Both the position numbers and the translations under genes were made by a program. This document shows positions 34,101 through 42,920 of a DNA stretch of 64,000 nucleotides, piece by piece. How positions within the stretch are numbered: position 1 is the first letter of the stretch; every line of letters starts with the position of its first letter. The notes beneath the pieces were generated by a model. The model ran no database searches and had not been told where the DNA came from. It was given only the letters and a program-made list of their open reading frames with translations. The stretch is taken from positions 1-64,000 of the forward strand of contig JBGSSS010000100.1 in NCBI GenBank assembly GCA_041736895.1, in the 5' to 3' direction. The stretch comes from JANRLT01 sp041736895. GTDB taxonomy: Bacteria; Planctomycetota; Planctomycetia; Pirellulales; JALHPA01.

Positions 34101-35338
34101 CCAAGCCAGCGCGCATTTACCTTTCGCCACCGCACATGGGTCCGAGCGAGCGCGAGCTCCTGCTCGAGGCGTTCGATTCGAACTGGATCGCGCCGTTGGG
34201 ACCGCACGTCGATGCGTTCGAACGCGAGTTCGCGGCCATCATCGGCTGCGAACACGCGGTCGCGCTTTCGAGCGGCACGGCGGCGTTGCACTTGGCGTTG
34301 ATACTCGCCGGGATTCAGCCAGACGATGAGATTGCTACATCGACGCTGACGTTTGTCGCGACGGCTAATGCTGTGCGTTATGTCGGCGCAAAGCCGGTCT
34401 TTATTGATAGCCAGGCAAGCGATTGGAACCTTGATCCAAACCTTCTGGAAGAAGAACTCGCCTCGGCGAGCAAGCGTGGCAAGCCGATCAAGGCGGTCCT
34501 CGCCGTCGATATTCTCGGCCAATGCGCGGCATATGAACCGTTGCTGGAAATCTGCGCTCGCTTTGGCATTCCCTTGATCGAAGACGCGGCCGAAGGTCTC
34601 GGAGCAACATACCGCGGACGCGCCGCCGGGAACTTTGGCGAATTCGGAGCCTTTTCCTTCAACGGCAACAAAATCATCACCACGAGCGGCGGCGGGATGC
34701 TGGTGACGCAGAACGAGGAACTCGCTCAGCGCGCGCGGTTCCTTGCCACCCAAGCCCGTGATCCAGCGCCGCACTACGAACATTCGGTCGTTGGCTACAA
34801 CTATCGACTCAGCAATCTGCTCGCGGCGATTGGCCGCGGTCAGTTGCACGTGCTCAGCGAGCGCGTGGCGAAACGCTGTGCGAATTTTGCCTATTATCAC
34901 GAGCATCTCAGCGACATTCCCGGCATCGACTGGATGCCTGAACCAGCGGATTGTTTTTCGACGCGTTGGCTAACGTGCATCACCGTCGATCCAAAGATCA
35001 GCGGCGTGTCGCGTGAAGAGATTCGCCTCGCGCTCGAAGCCGAGAACATCGAAGCCCGCGCGGTTTGGAAACCGCTGCATCGCCAACCGGCGTACCAAGA
35101 TTGCCGCGCTCGCGGCGGGGCCGTTTCGGAACGGCTCTTTGAGACAGGACTTTGTTTGCCGAGTGGATCGAGTCTCGTTGAAACCGACTTGGCTCGGATC
35201 ACGGCCATCATCCGCCGCACGCTTGGACATTCCGCAGAACCATCCGCCGCCACAGCAACGCGTCCCAGCGCGCTGCCCAAAAGTATTTTGCCCGCACACG
35301 CAGCTCCTTCATTTGCCAAAGCAGGAGGGTCGACATGA
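34097..35338 (+). CDS. DegT/DnrJ/EryC1/StrS aminotransferase (PglE-like)
   Basis: 413 residues from ATG 34097 (ATGA overlap with the polymerase gene). A PLP-dependent sugar aminotransferase: the Schiff-base Lys is at 192 in FNGNKIITTSGGG, with SSGTAALHLAL near 58-69 and the EDAAEGLGA segment holding the PLP-contacting Asp. In bacillosamine synthesis PglE aminates the 4-keto product of PglF, and a PglF-like gene is in this locus. The C-terminal 30 residues are a Ser/Ala/Pro extension not needed for the fold. Other 4-amino sugars are possible products. Confidence 0.93.
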   Translation: MTKPARIYLSPPHMGPSERELLLEAFDSNWIAPLGPHVDAFEREFAAIIGCEHAVALSSGTAALHLALILAGIQPDDEIATSTLTFVATANAVRYVGAKPVFIDSQASDWNLDPNLLEEELASASKRGKPIKAVLAVDILGQCAAYEPLLEICARFGIPLIEDAAEGLGATYRGRAAGNFGEFGAFSFNGNKIITTSGGGMLVTQNEELAQRARFLATQARDPAPHYEHSVVGYNYRLSNLLAAIGRGQLHVLSERVAKRCANFAYYHEHLSDIPGIDWMPEPADCFSTRWLTCITVDPKISGVSREEIRLALEAENIEARAVWKPLHRQPAYQDCRARGGAVSERLFETGLCLPSGSSLVETDLARITAIIRRTLGHSAEPSAATATRPSALPKSILPAHAAPSFAKAGGST

Positions 35339-36801
35339 ACTCGCCCGAAAGTTGGACCTTGATTGATTATTTTTCCGCGCTCTGGCGCTACAAATTCCGC
35401 GCACTGGCGGTATGCCTGGTCGCGATCGGAGCCGGCGTGGCCTTTATCGTCTACATGCCCAAGAAGTACGAGTCCGAAGCGAAGCTCAACTTCCGCGTCG
35501 GCCGTGAAAACGCGACGCTCGATCCCACGGTCTTCAAGGGCGACCAGCTCGCGATGGGCTCCTCAACCTCGCGCGAGACCGAGATCAATTCGATCGTCGA
35601 GCATCTGCGCAGCCGCGGTATCCTCGAAAAAACTCTAGACAAGGTTTATCCGCGCGGCGCTGAATCCGACGAAGATCGCGAACGGGCTTATGCCAAACTG
35701 AAAAGCCGGGTCCAAGTGACCTCGCCGCGCCAATCGACGGTCGTCGCGGTCACCGCCAAGGGCAGCACGCCCGAAGAAGCTCAGCAAATCGCGGCGGCGA
35801 TGATCGATATCTATCAGGTAGAGCACTTGCGCGTTAGCCGTCCCAATGGGTCGTTTGGTTTCCTGAAGGAGCAAGCCGCGCGGCTAAAGGAAAAACATCA
35901 AGCAGCCTTGGATGCTTTGAAAGATGCTAAAAATCGCGCCAACATGTCCTCGATTGAAGGCCGCCGCAAAGGCCTCGAAGACCAAATCAGTGCGGTCGAG
36001 ACAAAACTTCACGATGTCGAGGCCGAACACGCCGCGGCTACTGCGCGGCTCAAGAACAGACGCAGCACGATCGAACTGCTGCCCAAACCGCTGCTCAAGC
36101 AAATGGTTGGCGGGATGCCCAACGATGGGCTTGCGCAAATGCGCGACCGCCTGTTCCAACTGCAAGTGCAGCAAGAAGAACTCCGCTCCAAATTTAGCAC
36201 TAGCCATCCCAATGTGGTCTCGGTCAACAAACAGGTCGAAGAATTGACGGATATCTTGAAACGCGAAGATCCCGAGCGCGAGCAAATCATTCTGACACTT
36301 TGCGCTGAAGATGAAGCCAAGCATGCGTCATTGACGGCACACGAGAAAAGCCTGCGCAGTCAACTCGCCGATTTACGCAAAGTTCTCGAACAACTGAATG
36401 AAGACGAAGTCCTGATAACCCAATTGACCATGGAGGTGAAGCAGTTGGAAACTCAACTGATGACCTACGTCGCCAACAGTGAAGATGCCCGCAGAGACGA
36501 GGCACTTGTCTCCGACAATATTTCAAATCTGAGCGTCATTCAGGACGCGTCGCTCTCTCCGCTAGCCGTTTTCCCGCAAAAGTCGACGACGCTGCTGATC
36601 GCCGGGTTCATCGGCATGATCGGCGGGATTTTGACGGCCCTCGTGTCGGAACAACTACGGCGAATTCGCGTCGCGAATGAACTAGCGGCTGAACACCATG
36701 AATCATTGGAAACGGTTCTGGGGATCGCCGAAACGCCCGACTACTCGCAGCAAGTCCTTGTCGCTCACCCCGCGACGACGCTGCATTCCAAAAGCCTTTG
36801 A
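35335..36801 (+). CDS. Wzz/GumC-type chain-length determinant
   Basis: 488 residues from ATG 35335 (ATGA overlap). One membrane segment lies near residues 22-42 and another near 420-440. Between them is a long periplasmic region with a Wzz-like N-terminal part and extended coiled coils (about residues 175-385). A GNVR-type region precedes the second membrane segment. The cytoplasmic tail is short and lacks Walker motifs, so no fused tyrosine kinase exists here, unlike in many PCP-2a proteins. It should set polymer length with the Wzy protein. Confidence 0.9.
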   Translation: MNSPESWTLIDYFSALWRYKFRALAVCLVAIGAGVAFIVYMPKKYESEAKLNFRVGRENATLDPTVFKGDQLAMGSSTSRETEINSIVEHLRSRGILEKTLDKVYPRGAESDEDRERAYAKLKSRVQVTSPRQSTVVAVTAKGSTPEEAQQIAAAMIDIYQVEHLRVSRPNGSFGFLKEQAARLKEKHQAALDALKDAKNRANMSSIEGRRKGLEDQISAVETKLHDVEAEHAAATARLKNRRSTIELLPKPLLKQMVGGMPNDGLAQMRDRLFQLQVQQEELRSKFSTSHPNVVSVNKQVEELTDILKREDPEREQIILTLCAEDEAKHASLTAHEKSLRSQLADLRKVLEQLNEDEVLITQLTMEVKQLETQLMTYVANSEDARRDEALVSDNISNLSVIQDASLSPLAVFPQKSTTLLIAGFIGMIGGILTALVSEQLRRIRVANELAAEHHESLETVLGIAETPDYSQQVLVAHPATTLHSKSL

Positions 36802-36824
36802 TCCTGAACGATAGAACGTTGACG

Positions 36825-38072
36825 ATGCGACTTTCGATTACGAGTGACGGACGATACCTGCGCACGCCTGATGGCGCGGTGTGGAGCGACGGCGCGCTGC
36901 ATTACGGCGTTTGGTCGCGGTACCTTGATGTTTTTGAGCGCGTCAATGTTGTCGCCCGCGTCGCGCCGATCGCCGCGGCGCATGACAAGCTCCGCCGCGC
37001 TGACGGTGACGGCGTCGAATTCAGCGACGTGCCGACTTATGTCGGCGTGTGGCAATACCTGAAGCAAGCCTCCGCGGTCAAACGCGCCGCCCGCGCCGCT
37101 ATTCGCCCCGACGATGCTGTGATGCTCAACGTCCCGGGCAACGTTGCCAGTTGCGTGATGAAAGCCATCGCGCCGGGCCGGCCTTATGGCGTGCATGTGA
37201 TCAGTGATTGCTGGGACACATTCGCTCCAGGCGCGTTCAAGCATCCATTCCGGCCGTACTTGCGCTGGGCACTCAGCCGCCGCCTTCGACATCAGGTCCG
37301 CAATTCGAGCGCGGCGCTCTATGTAACGTCGCGTACCTTGCAAGAGCGTTACCCTAGCAATGGTGTGATGGCCGGAATCTCGGATGTCGATCTGCCGGAC
37401 GATGCCTTTGCCGCCGCTCCTCGCGTGGGTTTCGTCAACTCGGGCCCAATCACATTGATGACGCTCGGCACCATGGCGACGCAGTTCACTAAAGGCCACG
37501 ACATCCTGATCGATGCCGTGGCAAACCTAGTCCAACGCGGACTCGACGTGCGCGCGGTACTCGTCGGCGGAGGACATTACCAAGGTTTCCTCGAAGAGCG
37601 TGCCCGTTCGCTCGGCATCGCGGAACGAATCATCTTTCGCGGTCAGTTGCCCGCTGGGGCGCGCGTGCGCGAGGAATTTGACCAAGCCGATCTGTTCGTT
37701 TTTCCAACGCGCATCGAAGGCCTGCCGCGGGCGCTTGTCGAGGCGATGGCGCGGGGGCTGCCTTGTATCTCAACGCCCGTTGGGGGAATCCCGGAGCTGC
37801 TGCAAGCAGACGATCTCGTCCCGCCGAGCAATGTTGCGGCACTGGCCGACAAGGTCGCGGCCGTGATCGCGAATCCGCAGCAAATCCCCGCGATGTCAGC
37901 GCGAAATCTGGCCGTGGCGCGCGAGTTTCGTGGGGAAGTACTGCGTCCCAAGTGGAACGATTTTCTCCGCACGTTGGCAGAACAAACGGCAACTTGGAAC
38001 AACAGGCAGTCAGCTCGTTCAACGTCCGCAAAATCGGCCGCGAAGCAAACCGAGGTGGCGGTTCATGCTTAA
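36825..38072 (+). CDS. GT4-family glycosyltransferase
   Basis: 415 residues from ATG 36825; a TTG at 36798 overlapping the upstream stop is the alternative and would preserve coupling. The C-terminal GT-B half is clear: LMTLGTMATQFTKGHDIL, then ADLFVFPTRIEGLPRALVEAMARGLP with the E-x7-E donor motif. The N-terminal half is divergent, opening with RLSITSDGRY. A basic, Ser/Ala-rich tail ends the protein. It overlaps the phosphoglycosyl transferase gene by eight bases. Likely adds one sugar to the lipid-linked unit; substrate unknown. Confidence 0.9.
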   Translation: MRLSITSDGRYLRTPDGAVWSDGALHYGVWSRYLDVFERVNVVARVAPIAAAHDKLRRADGDGVEFSDVPTYVGVWQYLKQASAVKRAARAAIRPDDAVMLNVPGNVASCVMKAIAPGRPYGVHVISDCWDTFAPGAFKHPFRPYLRWALSRRLRHQVRNSSAALYVTSRTLQERYPSNGVMAGISDVDLPDDAFAAAPRVGFVNSGPITLMTLGTMATQFTKGHDILIDAVANLVQRGLDVRAVLVGGGHYQGFLEERARSLGIAERIIFRGQLPAGARVREEFDQADLFVFPTRIEGLPRALVEAMARGLPCISTPVGGIPELLQADDLVPPSNVAALADKVAAVIANPQQIPAMSARNLAVAREFRGEVLRPKWNDFLRTLAEQTATWNNRQSARSTSAKSAAKQTEVAVHA

Positions 38073-38700
38073 ACGCCTCTTCGACATTATCGTGTCGGGC
38101 ACGGCCTTGCTCGTCCTCTCGCCGGTGATCTTATTTACTGCGCTGTTGGTGCGTTGGAAGTTCGGTTCGCCGATTTTGTTCCGCCAACAACGGCCAGGGC
38201 TGCATGGCAAGCTCTTTACGATTTACAAGTTTCGGACGATGCTCGACACGCGCGATGCCAACGGCGAATTGCTCCCTGATGACGATCGGCAAACGCGCTT
38301 TGGTCGTCTCATCCGCAGCAGCAGTCTCGATGAACTGCCGGAACTTTGGAATGTGCTGCGCGGCGACATGTCGATCGTCGGGCCGCGGCCGCTGTTGGAG
38401 GAATACCTGGGCCATTACACGCCGGAGCAATTTCGCCGGCATGACGTTCGTCCCGGCGTGACTGGCTGGGCGCAGATCAACGGGCGCGCTGATCTCGAAT
38501 GGGACGAAAAGTTGGCGTATGACATTTGGTACGTTGACAATGCGAACTTCTGGCTCGATCTCCAGATCATCTTCGCGACAATCGGGGTCGTGCTTGGCTG
38601 GCGCGGGACGCAAACCACGCACCACGGCGTGCCGCCGACGCTCCAGGGTCCGCTGATCCCAAGCTCGGCCGTCTCCAACTCCACGGGAGACACGCCATGA
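38065..38700 (+). CDS. Monotopic phosphoglycosyl transferase (PglC-like bacterial sugar transferase)
   Basis: 211 residues from ATG 38065. A single N-terminal hydrophobic helix (about residues 10-32) would re-enter the membrane, followed by the catalytic domain: FRQQRPGLHG, YKFRTM, the Asp-Glu dyad in SSLDELPELWNVLRGDMS, and VGPRPLL. Its minimal length equals that of Campylobacter PglC, with no extra N-terminal helices as in WbaP. It would transfer the sugar phosphate, here perhaps diacetylbacillosamine phosphate, to undecaprenyl phosphate and so start the glycan. ATGA overlap with the next gene. Confidence 0.94.
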   Translation: MLKRLFDIIVSGTALLVLSPVILFTALLVRWKFGSPILFRQQRPGLHGKLFTIYKFRTMLDTRDANGELLPDDDRQTRFGRLIRSSSLDELPELWNVLRGDMSIVGPRPLLEEYLGHYTPEQFRRHDVRPGVTGWAQINGRADLEWDEKLAYDIWYVDNANFWLDLQIIFATIGVVLGWRGTQTTHHGVPPTLQGPLIPSSAVSNSTGDTP

Positions 38701-39986
38701 CCACGAGCACGATTCAACATCCGAGCGAGAGTGCTGCACGATCATTTGATGATCTCCCGCGCGACTGCCACGCGGTCGATGCTGCCGAAAAGCAATTACC
38801 GCTCGCCGGCTTGCGGCTGCTGCACGTCGTCACGGTGCCAGTTTCCTTGAACTTTTTCCGCGGCCAGATCGGCTATCTCCGCTCGCATGGCCTGGACGTA
38901 CAAGCCGCGTCGTCGCCTGGTGAAGAAGCCGAACTCGCCCGCGAACGCGAAGGCATCACCGTCCACGAAGTCCCGATGAATCGTGGGATTTCACCGCTCG
39001 CGGATCTAGTGTCGCTCTGGCGGTTGATTCGTTTGATGCGGCGCATCAAGCCGGACATCGTTCATTCGCACACGCCCAAAGCCGGCCTGCTAGGGACGAT
39101 CGCGGCACGGCTGACTAGCACGCGCGGGGTGATGCTTTCGATCTTCGGTCTCCCGCAGATGACAAGCCGCGGACTCAAGCTGCGGTTGCTCAACACGTTG
39201 ACATGGTTCTCGTGCAAGTTGGCGAAGCGCGTCTGGTGCGATAGTGAATCGATGCGCAAGCACCTGAGCGAGTCGAGCCTCTGCCGCGCTGATAAGATCG
39301 TCGTCCTCGGTCACGGCAGTTCCAACGGCATCGAGTCGAGGCAGAAGTTTAATCCGGCGAGTTACACCGACGAAGAGCGCCGTACGCTGCGTGACCAGTA
39401 CAACATACCTCACGACGCACTCACCGTCTGTTTCGTCGGCCGAATCGTCGCGGACAAAGGAATGCGCGAACTCGCCGGCGCTTGGCGAATCTTGCGCGAC
39501 AAACATCCGATGCTGCACCTGATGATCGTCGGCCCATTCGAGCCGCAAGATCCGCTCGATCCGGCGGACGAAGAACTGCTTCGCACCGATCCGCGCATCC
39601 ATCTGACAGGGATGACACAAGACGTTCCGCGCCATCTTGCAGCAGTCGACTTGTTGGTCAACCCGTCCTATCGCGAAGGCTTTAACGTCGCCCTCCTCGA
39701 AGCGGCTGCGATGGGTTTGCCCGTTGTCGCCTCGCGTGTGCCTGGCTGCGCCGATCCGGTCGTCGAAGGTGTCACCGGAACGTTGGTGCCGGTTCGCGAT
39801 GCGGCGGCGCTGGCTCAAGCGATTGAAAACTACCTGCTCGATCCTGCGTTGCGTGAGCAACATGGAAGGGCAGGGCGGGAGCGGATCGTCCGCGATTTTC
39901 ATCCGCAGCAAATCTGGCAGGAACTTGAACAACAGTACCTGCAACTCACAGGACGAAAGGAGTCCGGCTCGTGCGTGTCGCGATAA
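38697..39986 (+). CDS. GT4-family glycosyltransferase (PglA-like position)
   Basis: 429 residues. After a 35-residue variable N-terminus comes the GT-B fold. It shows FFRGQIGYLRSHGLDV and IVHSHTPKAGLLGTIAA in the acceptor half, and DLLVNPSYREGFNVALLEAAAMGLP with the E-x7-E motif in the donor half. It directly follows the PglC-like gene and precedes the PglD-like one, the usual place of the enzyme that adds the second sugar. It overlaps the next reading frame by sixteen bases. Confidence 0.92.
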   Translation: MTTSTIQHPSESAARSFDDLPRDCHAVDAAEKQLPLAGLRLLHVVTVPVSLNFFRGQIGYLRSHGLDVQAASSPGEEAELAREREGITVHEVPMNRGISPLADLVSLWRLIRLMRRIKPDIVHSHTPKAGLLGTIAARLTSTRGVMLSIFGLPQMTSRGLKLRLLNTLTWFSCKLAKRVWCDSESMRKHLSESSLCRADKIVVLGHGSSNGIESRQKFNPASYTDEERRTLRDQYNIPHDALTVCFVGRIVADKGMRELAGAWRILRDKHPMLHLMIVGPFEPQDPLDPADEELLRTDPRIHLTGMTQDVPRHLAAVDLLVNPSYREGFNVALLEAAAMGLPVVASRVPGCADPVVEGVTGTLVPVRDAAALAQAIENYLLDPALREQHGRAGRERIVRDFHPQQIWQELEQQYLQLTGRKESGSCVSR

Positions 39987-40630
39987 TCGGCGGCGGCGGA
40001 CATGGCTCTGTCGTCGCAAATATTATCGAATTACTTCCCCAATTCACTCTCTCAGGCTTTTTGGATGCCAGATTTGAACCTGGCATGAATATTCTGGGCT
40101 ACGAGGTTCTTGGAACGCCGGATTCGCTCTCCTTACAAATTCTCAAGCATCAACTTCAGGGGATCGTCATTGCGGTAGGAGACAACTGGACACGCAGCAA
40201 GTTGGCGGAAGCCGTCCGCGCAACATAACCCGAGATTCAATTCCCTACGATCATTCATCCCTCGGCTCAAATCGGAAAACAGGTGATCATCGGCCAAGGG
40301 AGCGTCGTAATGCCGGGCGTGGTGGTGAATTGCAACGTGCGGATCGGCGAGTTTTGCATCCTCAATACCAACTCGTCACTCGATCACGACACCACGATCG
40401 GCAACTATGTCAGCTTCGCCCCCAAGAGTTGCACGGGCGGCGGAGCGGCAGTCGGCGATTATTCCGCCATCTGCCTCGGAACAAATGTGATTGATCGAAT
40501 TACAATAGGGGAACATACCGTGATTGGGGCTGGCTCAACCGTGCTGCACAATCAGCCGTCTCACATCGTCGCTTACGGAACTCCCGCCCGCAAAATTAAC
40601 GATCGCCGACCAGGCGACAGGTATCTCTAG
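39971..40630 (+). pseudogene. PglD/NeuD-like sugar O/N-acetyltransferase split by an in-frame TAA
   Basis: A GTG start at 39971 with AAAGGAG upstream opens MRVAIIGGGGHG, the nucleotide-sugar-binding N-domain of the PglD family. At 40226-40228 a TAA interrupts the frame after 85 residues. The same frame continues without a shift through IHPSAQIGKQ and the left-handed beta-helix hexapeptides (VIIGQGSVVMPGVVV and others) to 40630. Read through, it would give about 219 residues, the normal length. It is either a nonsense mutation, a sequencing error or a recoded stop. PglD would acetylate the 4-amino group in bacillosamine synthesis. Confidence 0.88.
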
Positions 40631-40631
40631 C

Positions 40632-41540
40632 ATGCCTACACTCGATCTGCCGACAAAGCCATTGCCACAATATGTCCTGACCGACGCGCAACTTGCCCTG
40701 TTGCCTAGCGACGAAGATGTCGAGCGATATGAAGCCGAAGGTTTCTATATCTCAAAACCTGGCGTCTTGCCCGACGACTTGATCGAAGCGGCGATCTATG
40801 GGGCTGAGCGATTCTATCGCGGCGATCTCGATGCGCGGCTGCCGGTCGAGACAGGTTATTCCAACACCGTCTCGACGGATGAATCGCTGCCGAGAAATAA
40901 CGAGTTTGTTTCCTTGCAGGTTTCGCAGCTTCGAGATCTTGCGACGTATCCCTTGATCGGCGCGATTGCGGCGAAGCTCGCGCGCAGTCCGGCGATTCGC
41001 TTGCTCGACGATCAACTGATTTGGAAACCCTCGGCCACGCAGGACGCTGCGCGGACTGTCACGGGTTGGCACGCGGATCGCGCGTATTGGGCGACTTGCA
41101 GCTCGGACAATTTGATCACGGCTTGGATTCCGCTGCATGATATCGAACTCACGCGCGGACCGCTCGCGGTGATGTCCGGCAGCCATCGCTGGTCGGGGAC
41201 CCAGGATCTGCGGCAGTTCAACAATCAAAACCTGAAAGCCGTGCAGGAAGAGTTGCGTCAAAAAGGTCACGCGGTCCAAGTCGTCCCGCTGCTTATGAAG
41301 CGCGGCCAGTTGAGCTTTCATCACGCCTGGACGGTGCATGCCGGCCTACCCAACACGAGCGGTCAGCCGCGCCAATCGCTGGCTGCGCACTTGCAGGACG
41401 ACGCGAACCACTATCGCCCGTTCACTAACTCCGCCGGCAAAGAGATTCATATCTTCGACGAACAGCTTTGCCGCAAGCTTCCCAACGGCGATCCTGATTT
41501 CGCCGATCCGGCCGTCTTTCCCGAACTTTGGAGAGGCTAA
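40632..41540 (+). CDS. Phytanoyl-CoA dioxygenase (PhyH)-family protein
   Basis: 302 residues from ATG 40632, one base after the PglD-like frame ends; a longer frame overlaps that gene and is not used. It is a cytoplasmic Fe(II)/2-oxoglutarate oxygenase of the cupin fold: the metal ligands are His147 and Asp149 in TGWHADRAYW and probably His236 in TVHAGLPN, with Arg247 in PRQSL for 2-oxoglutarate. The substrate is not known. Its location in the glycan operon suggests hydroxylation of a sugar, an acyl group or a lipid carrier precursor. Confidence 0.9.
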   Translation: MPTLDLPTKPLPQYVLTDAQLALLPSDEDVERYEAEGFYISKPGVLPDDLIEAAIYGAERFYRGDLDARLPVETGYSNTVSTDESLPRNNEFVSLQVSQLRDLATYPLIGAIAAKLARSPAIRLLDDQLIWKPSATQDAARTVTGWHADRAYWATCSSDNLITAWIPLHDIELTRGPLAVMSGSHRWSGTQDLRQFNNQNLKAVQEELRQKGHAVQVVPLLMKRGQLSFHHAWTVHAGLPNTSGQPRQSLAAHLQDDANHYRPFTNSAGKEIHIFDEQLCRKLPNGDPDFADPAVFPELWRG

Positions 41541-41541
41541 G

Positions 41542-42603
41542 ATGCTCATCCAAACGATCGGACCGAACGACGCCGCATGGGTCGAGGCCCTTGCGCGCAC
41601 GCCGCATGATGTCTATCATACCGCCGCGTACGTCGCGACCGACGCGCGGCGCATGGAAGCCAAACCGGCTGCCGTTCTAGTCACCGAAGGCGAACGGCGG
41701 TTGTTTTTGCCATACCTTGTTCGCTCCTGCGATCAATGGGCGCATGGCGCGACGGACATTCTCTCGCCGTACGGTTACCCAGGACTGCTGCTCAACGAAG
41801 CGAGCCGCGAGCCCGAGTTCGCCCGTGCGGCTTGGGCCGCCGTGATCGGTGAATGGAAAGCGGCGGGGCACTGCTCGGCTTTTCTGCGGATGCACCCGAT
41901 CCTGAGCACGGGTCTCGGCGAACTGATTCCCGAGGCTCGTCTGCAAGACACCGGACTGACTGTTGCCGCCGACTTGCAGTTGGACGAGGAAGCGCTCTGG
42001 ATGGGTCTTGGTCACAATCATCGCCGGTCGCTGCAACGCTGCCGCAAGGAAGGTTTCACCGCGCGGTTCGTGCCGTTTGCCGAGTACCTCGAGCCATATC
42101 GCGAGGTCTACAACCAAACAATGGACCGCGTCAAAGCGCACGATGCGTACTATTTTGACGAAACTTATTTTCGCGCCTTAAGTGAACAACCGGGCGTCCA
42201 TTGCTGCACCGTCGAGAAAGATAATCACATTGCCGCGGCGTGTCTCTTTTTTGAATCGCACGGCATCGTTCAGGCACATCTCGGTGGTTCGGCAAACGAG
42301 TACTATCGTCGATCACCGTTTCATCTTTGTCTCTACCACGCCATGCTCTGGGCCAAGAGCCGCGGCAATCGCTGGCTGCATCTCGGCGGCGGTGTTGGCG
42401 GCGAAAACGATCCGCTGTTTCAGTTCAAAGCAGGGTTTTCCAACGCGAGGTTCACCTACCAAACGGCGCGGCTCGTGCTCGAGGAGGAACGCTATCGCAA
42501 GCTCGTCGAAACGGCCGCCGCGGAACAACATGCGACGCCGGCGGAACTGCTCGACAGCCATTTCTTTCCCGCCTATCGCTCGCGTTGCCTGGAAAAAGTG
42601 TAG
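41542..42603 (+). CDS. FemAB/GNAT-like acyltransferase
   Basis: 353 residues from ATG 41542 with a strong GGAGAGG. The FemAB-type double-GNAT fold is suggested by LQLDEEALWMGLGHNHRRSLQRCRKEGF, here quoted in two parts as LQLDEEALWMGLGHNH and RRSLQRCRKEGF, and by a later HLGGGVGGENDPLFQFKAGF block. Related proteins attach amino acids to peptidoglycan precursors or act in exopolysaccharide loci. As the last gene of the operon it may aminoacylate or acylate a sugar amine. No membrane segment. Substrate unproven. Confidence 0.85.
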   Translation: MLIQTIGPNDAAWVEALARTPHDVYHTAAYVATDARRMEAKPAAVLVTEGERRLFLPYLVRSCDQWAHGATDILSPYGYPGLLLNEASREPEFARAAWAAVIGEWKAAGHCSAFLRMHPILSTGLGELIPEARLQDTGLTVAADLQLDEEALWMGLGHNHRRSLQRCRKEGFTARFVPFAEYLEPYREVYNQTMDRVKAHDAYYFDETYFRALSEQPGVHCCTVEKDNHIAAACLFFESHGIVQAHLGGSANEYYRRSPFHLCLYHAMLWAKSRGNRWLHLGGGVGGENDPLFQFKAGFSNARFTYQTARLVLEEERYRKLVETAAAEQHATPAELLDSHFFPAYRSRCLEKV

Positions 42604-42920
42604 GCGGCTCGACATTCAAGCGACGCATTCCACGCGCAGTATGCTGAAAGCCGGACGCGGCTGAGCGCAGCGCTAGGTTTCTGATTTGGAAGGACACAAC
42701 TCCTGCTGAGCCGTCGGTTCGCTGGAGCTTATACGCCAGCCCTAACAGACAGAGTGTCTGACGTACGACCTGGCTCCGGCTGAATTCTCAACTTCCCGTG
42801 ACATTCGCGTGACGAAACTCCCCTTGCGGGGTTATAAAGGAATGCGGATGCTCAAGGTGTTCGAGCATCAACACAATTTTTAAATCTCGGCTTGCCCAGC
42901 TTTTCTCGCGAGGTCCACGC
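42604..42920. other. Spacer after the glycan operon
   Basis: 317 bases. Around 42718-42775 it contains fragments of dispersed hairpins (CTGGAGCTTATACGCCAG, and an ACAGAGTGTCTGACGTACGAC unit). No T-run terminator and no gene were seen. Confidence 0.4.
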
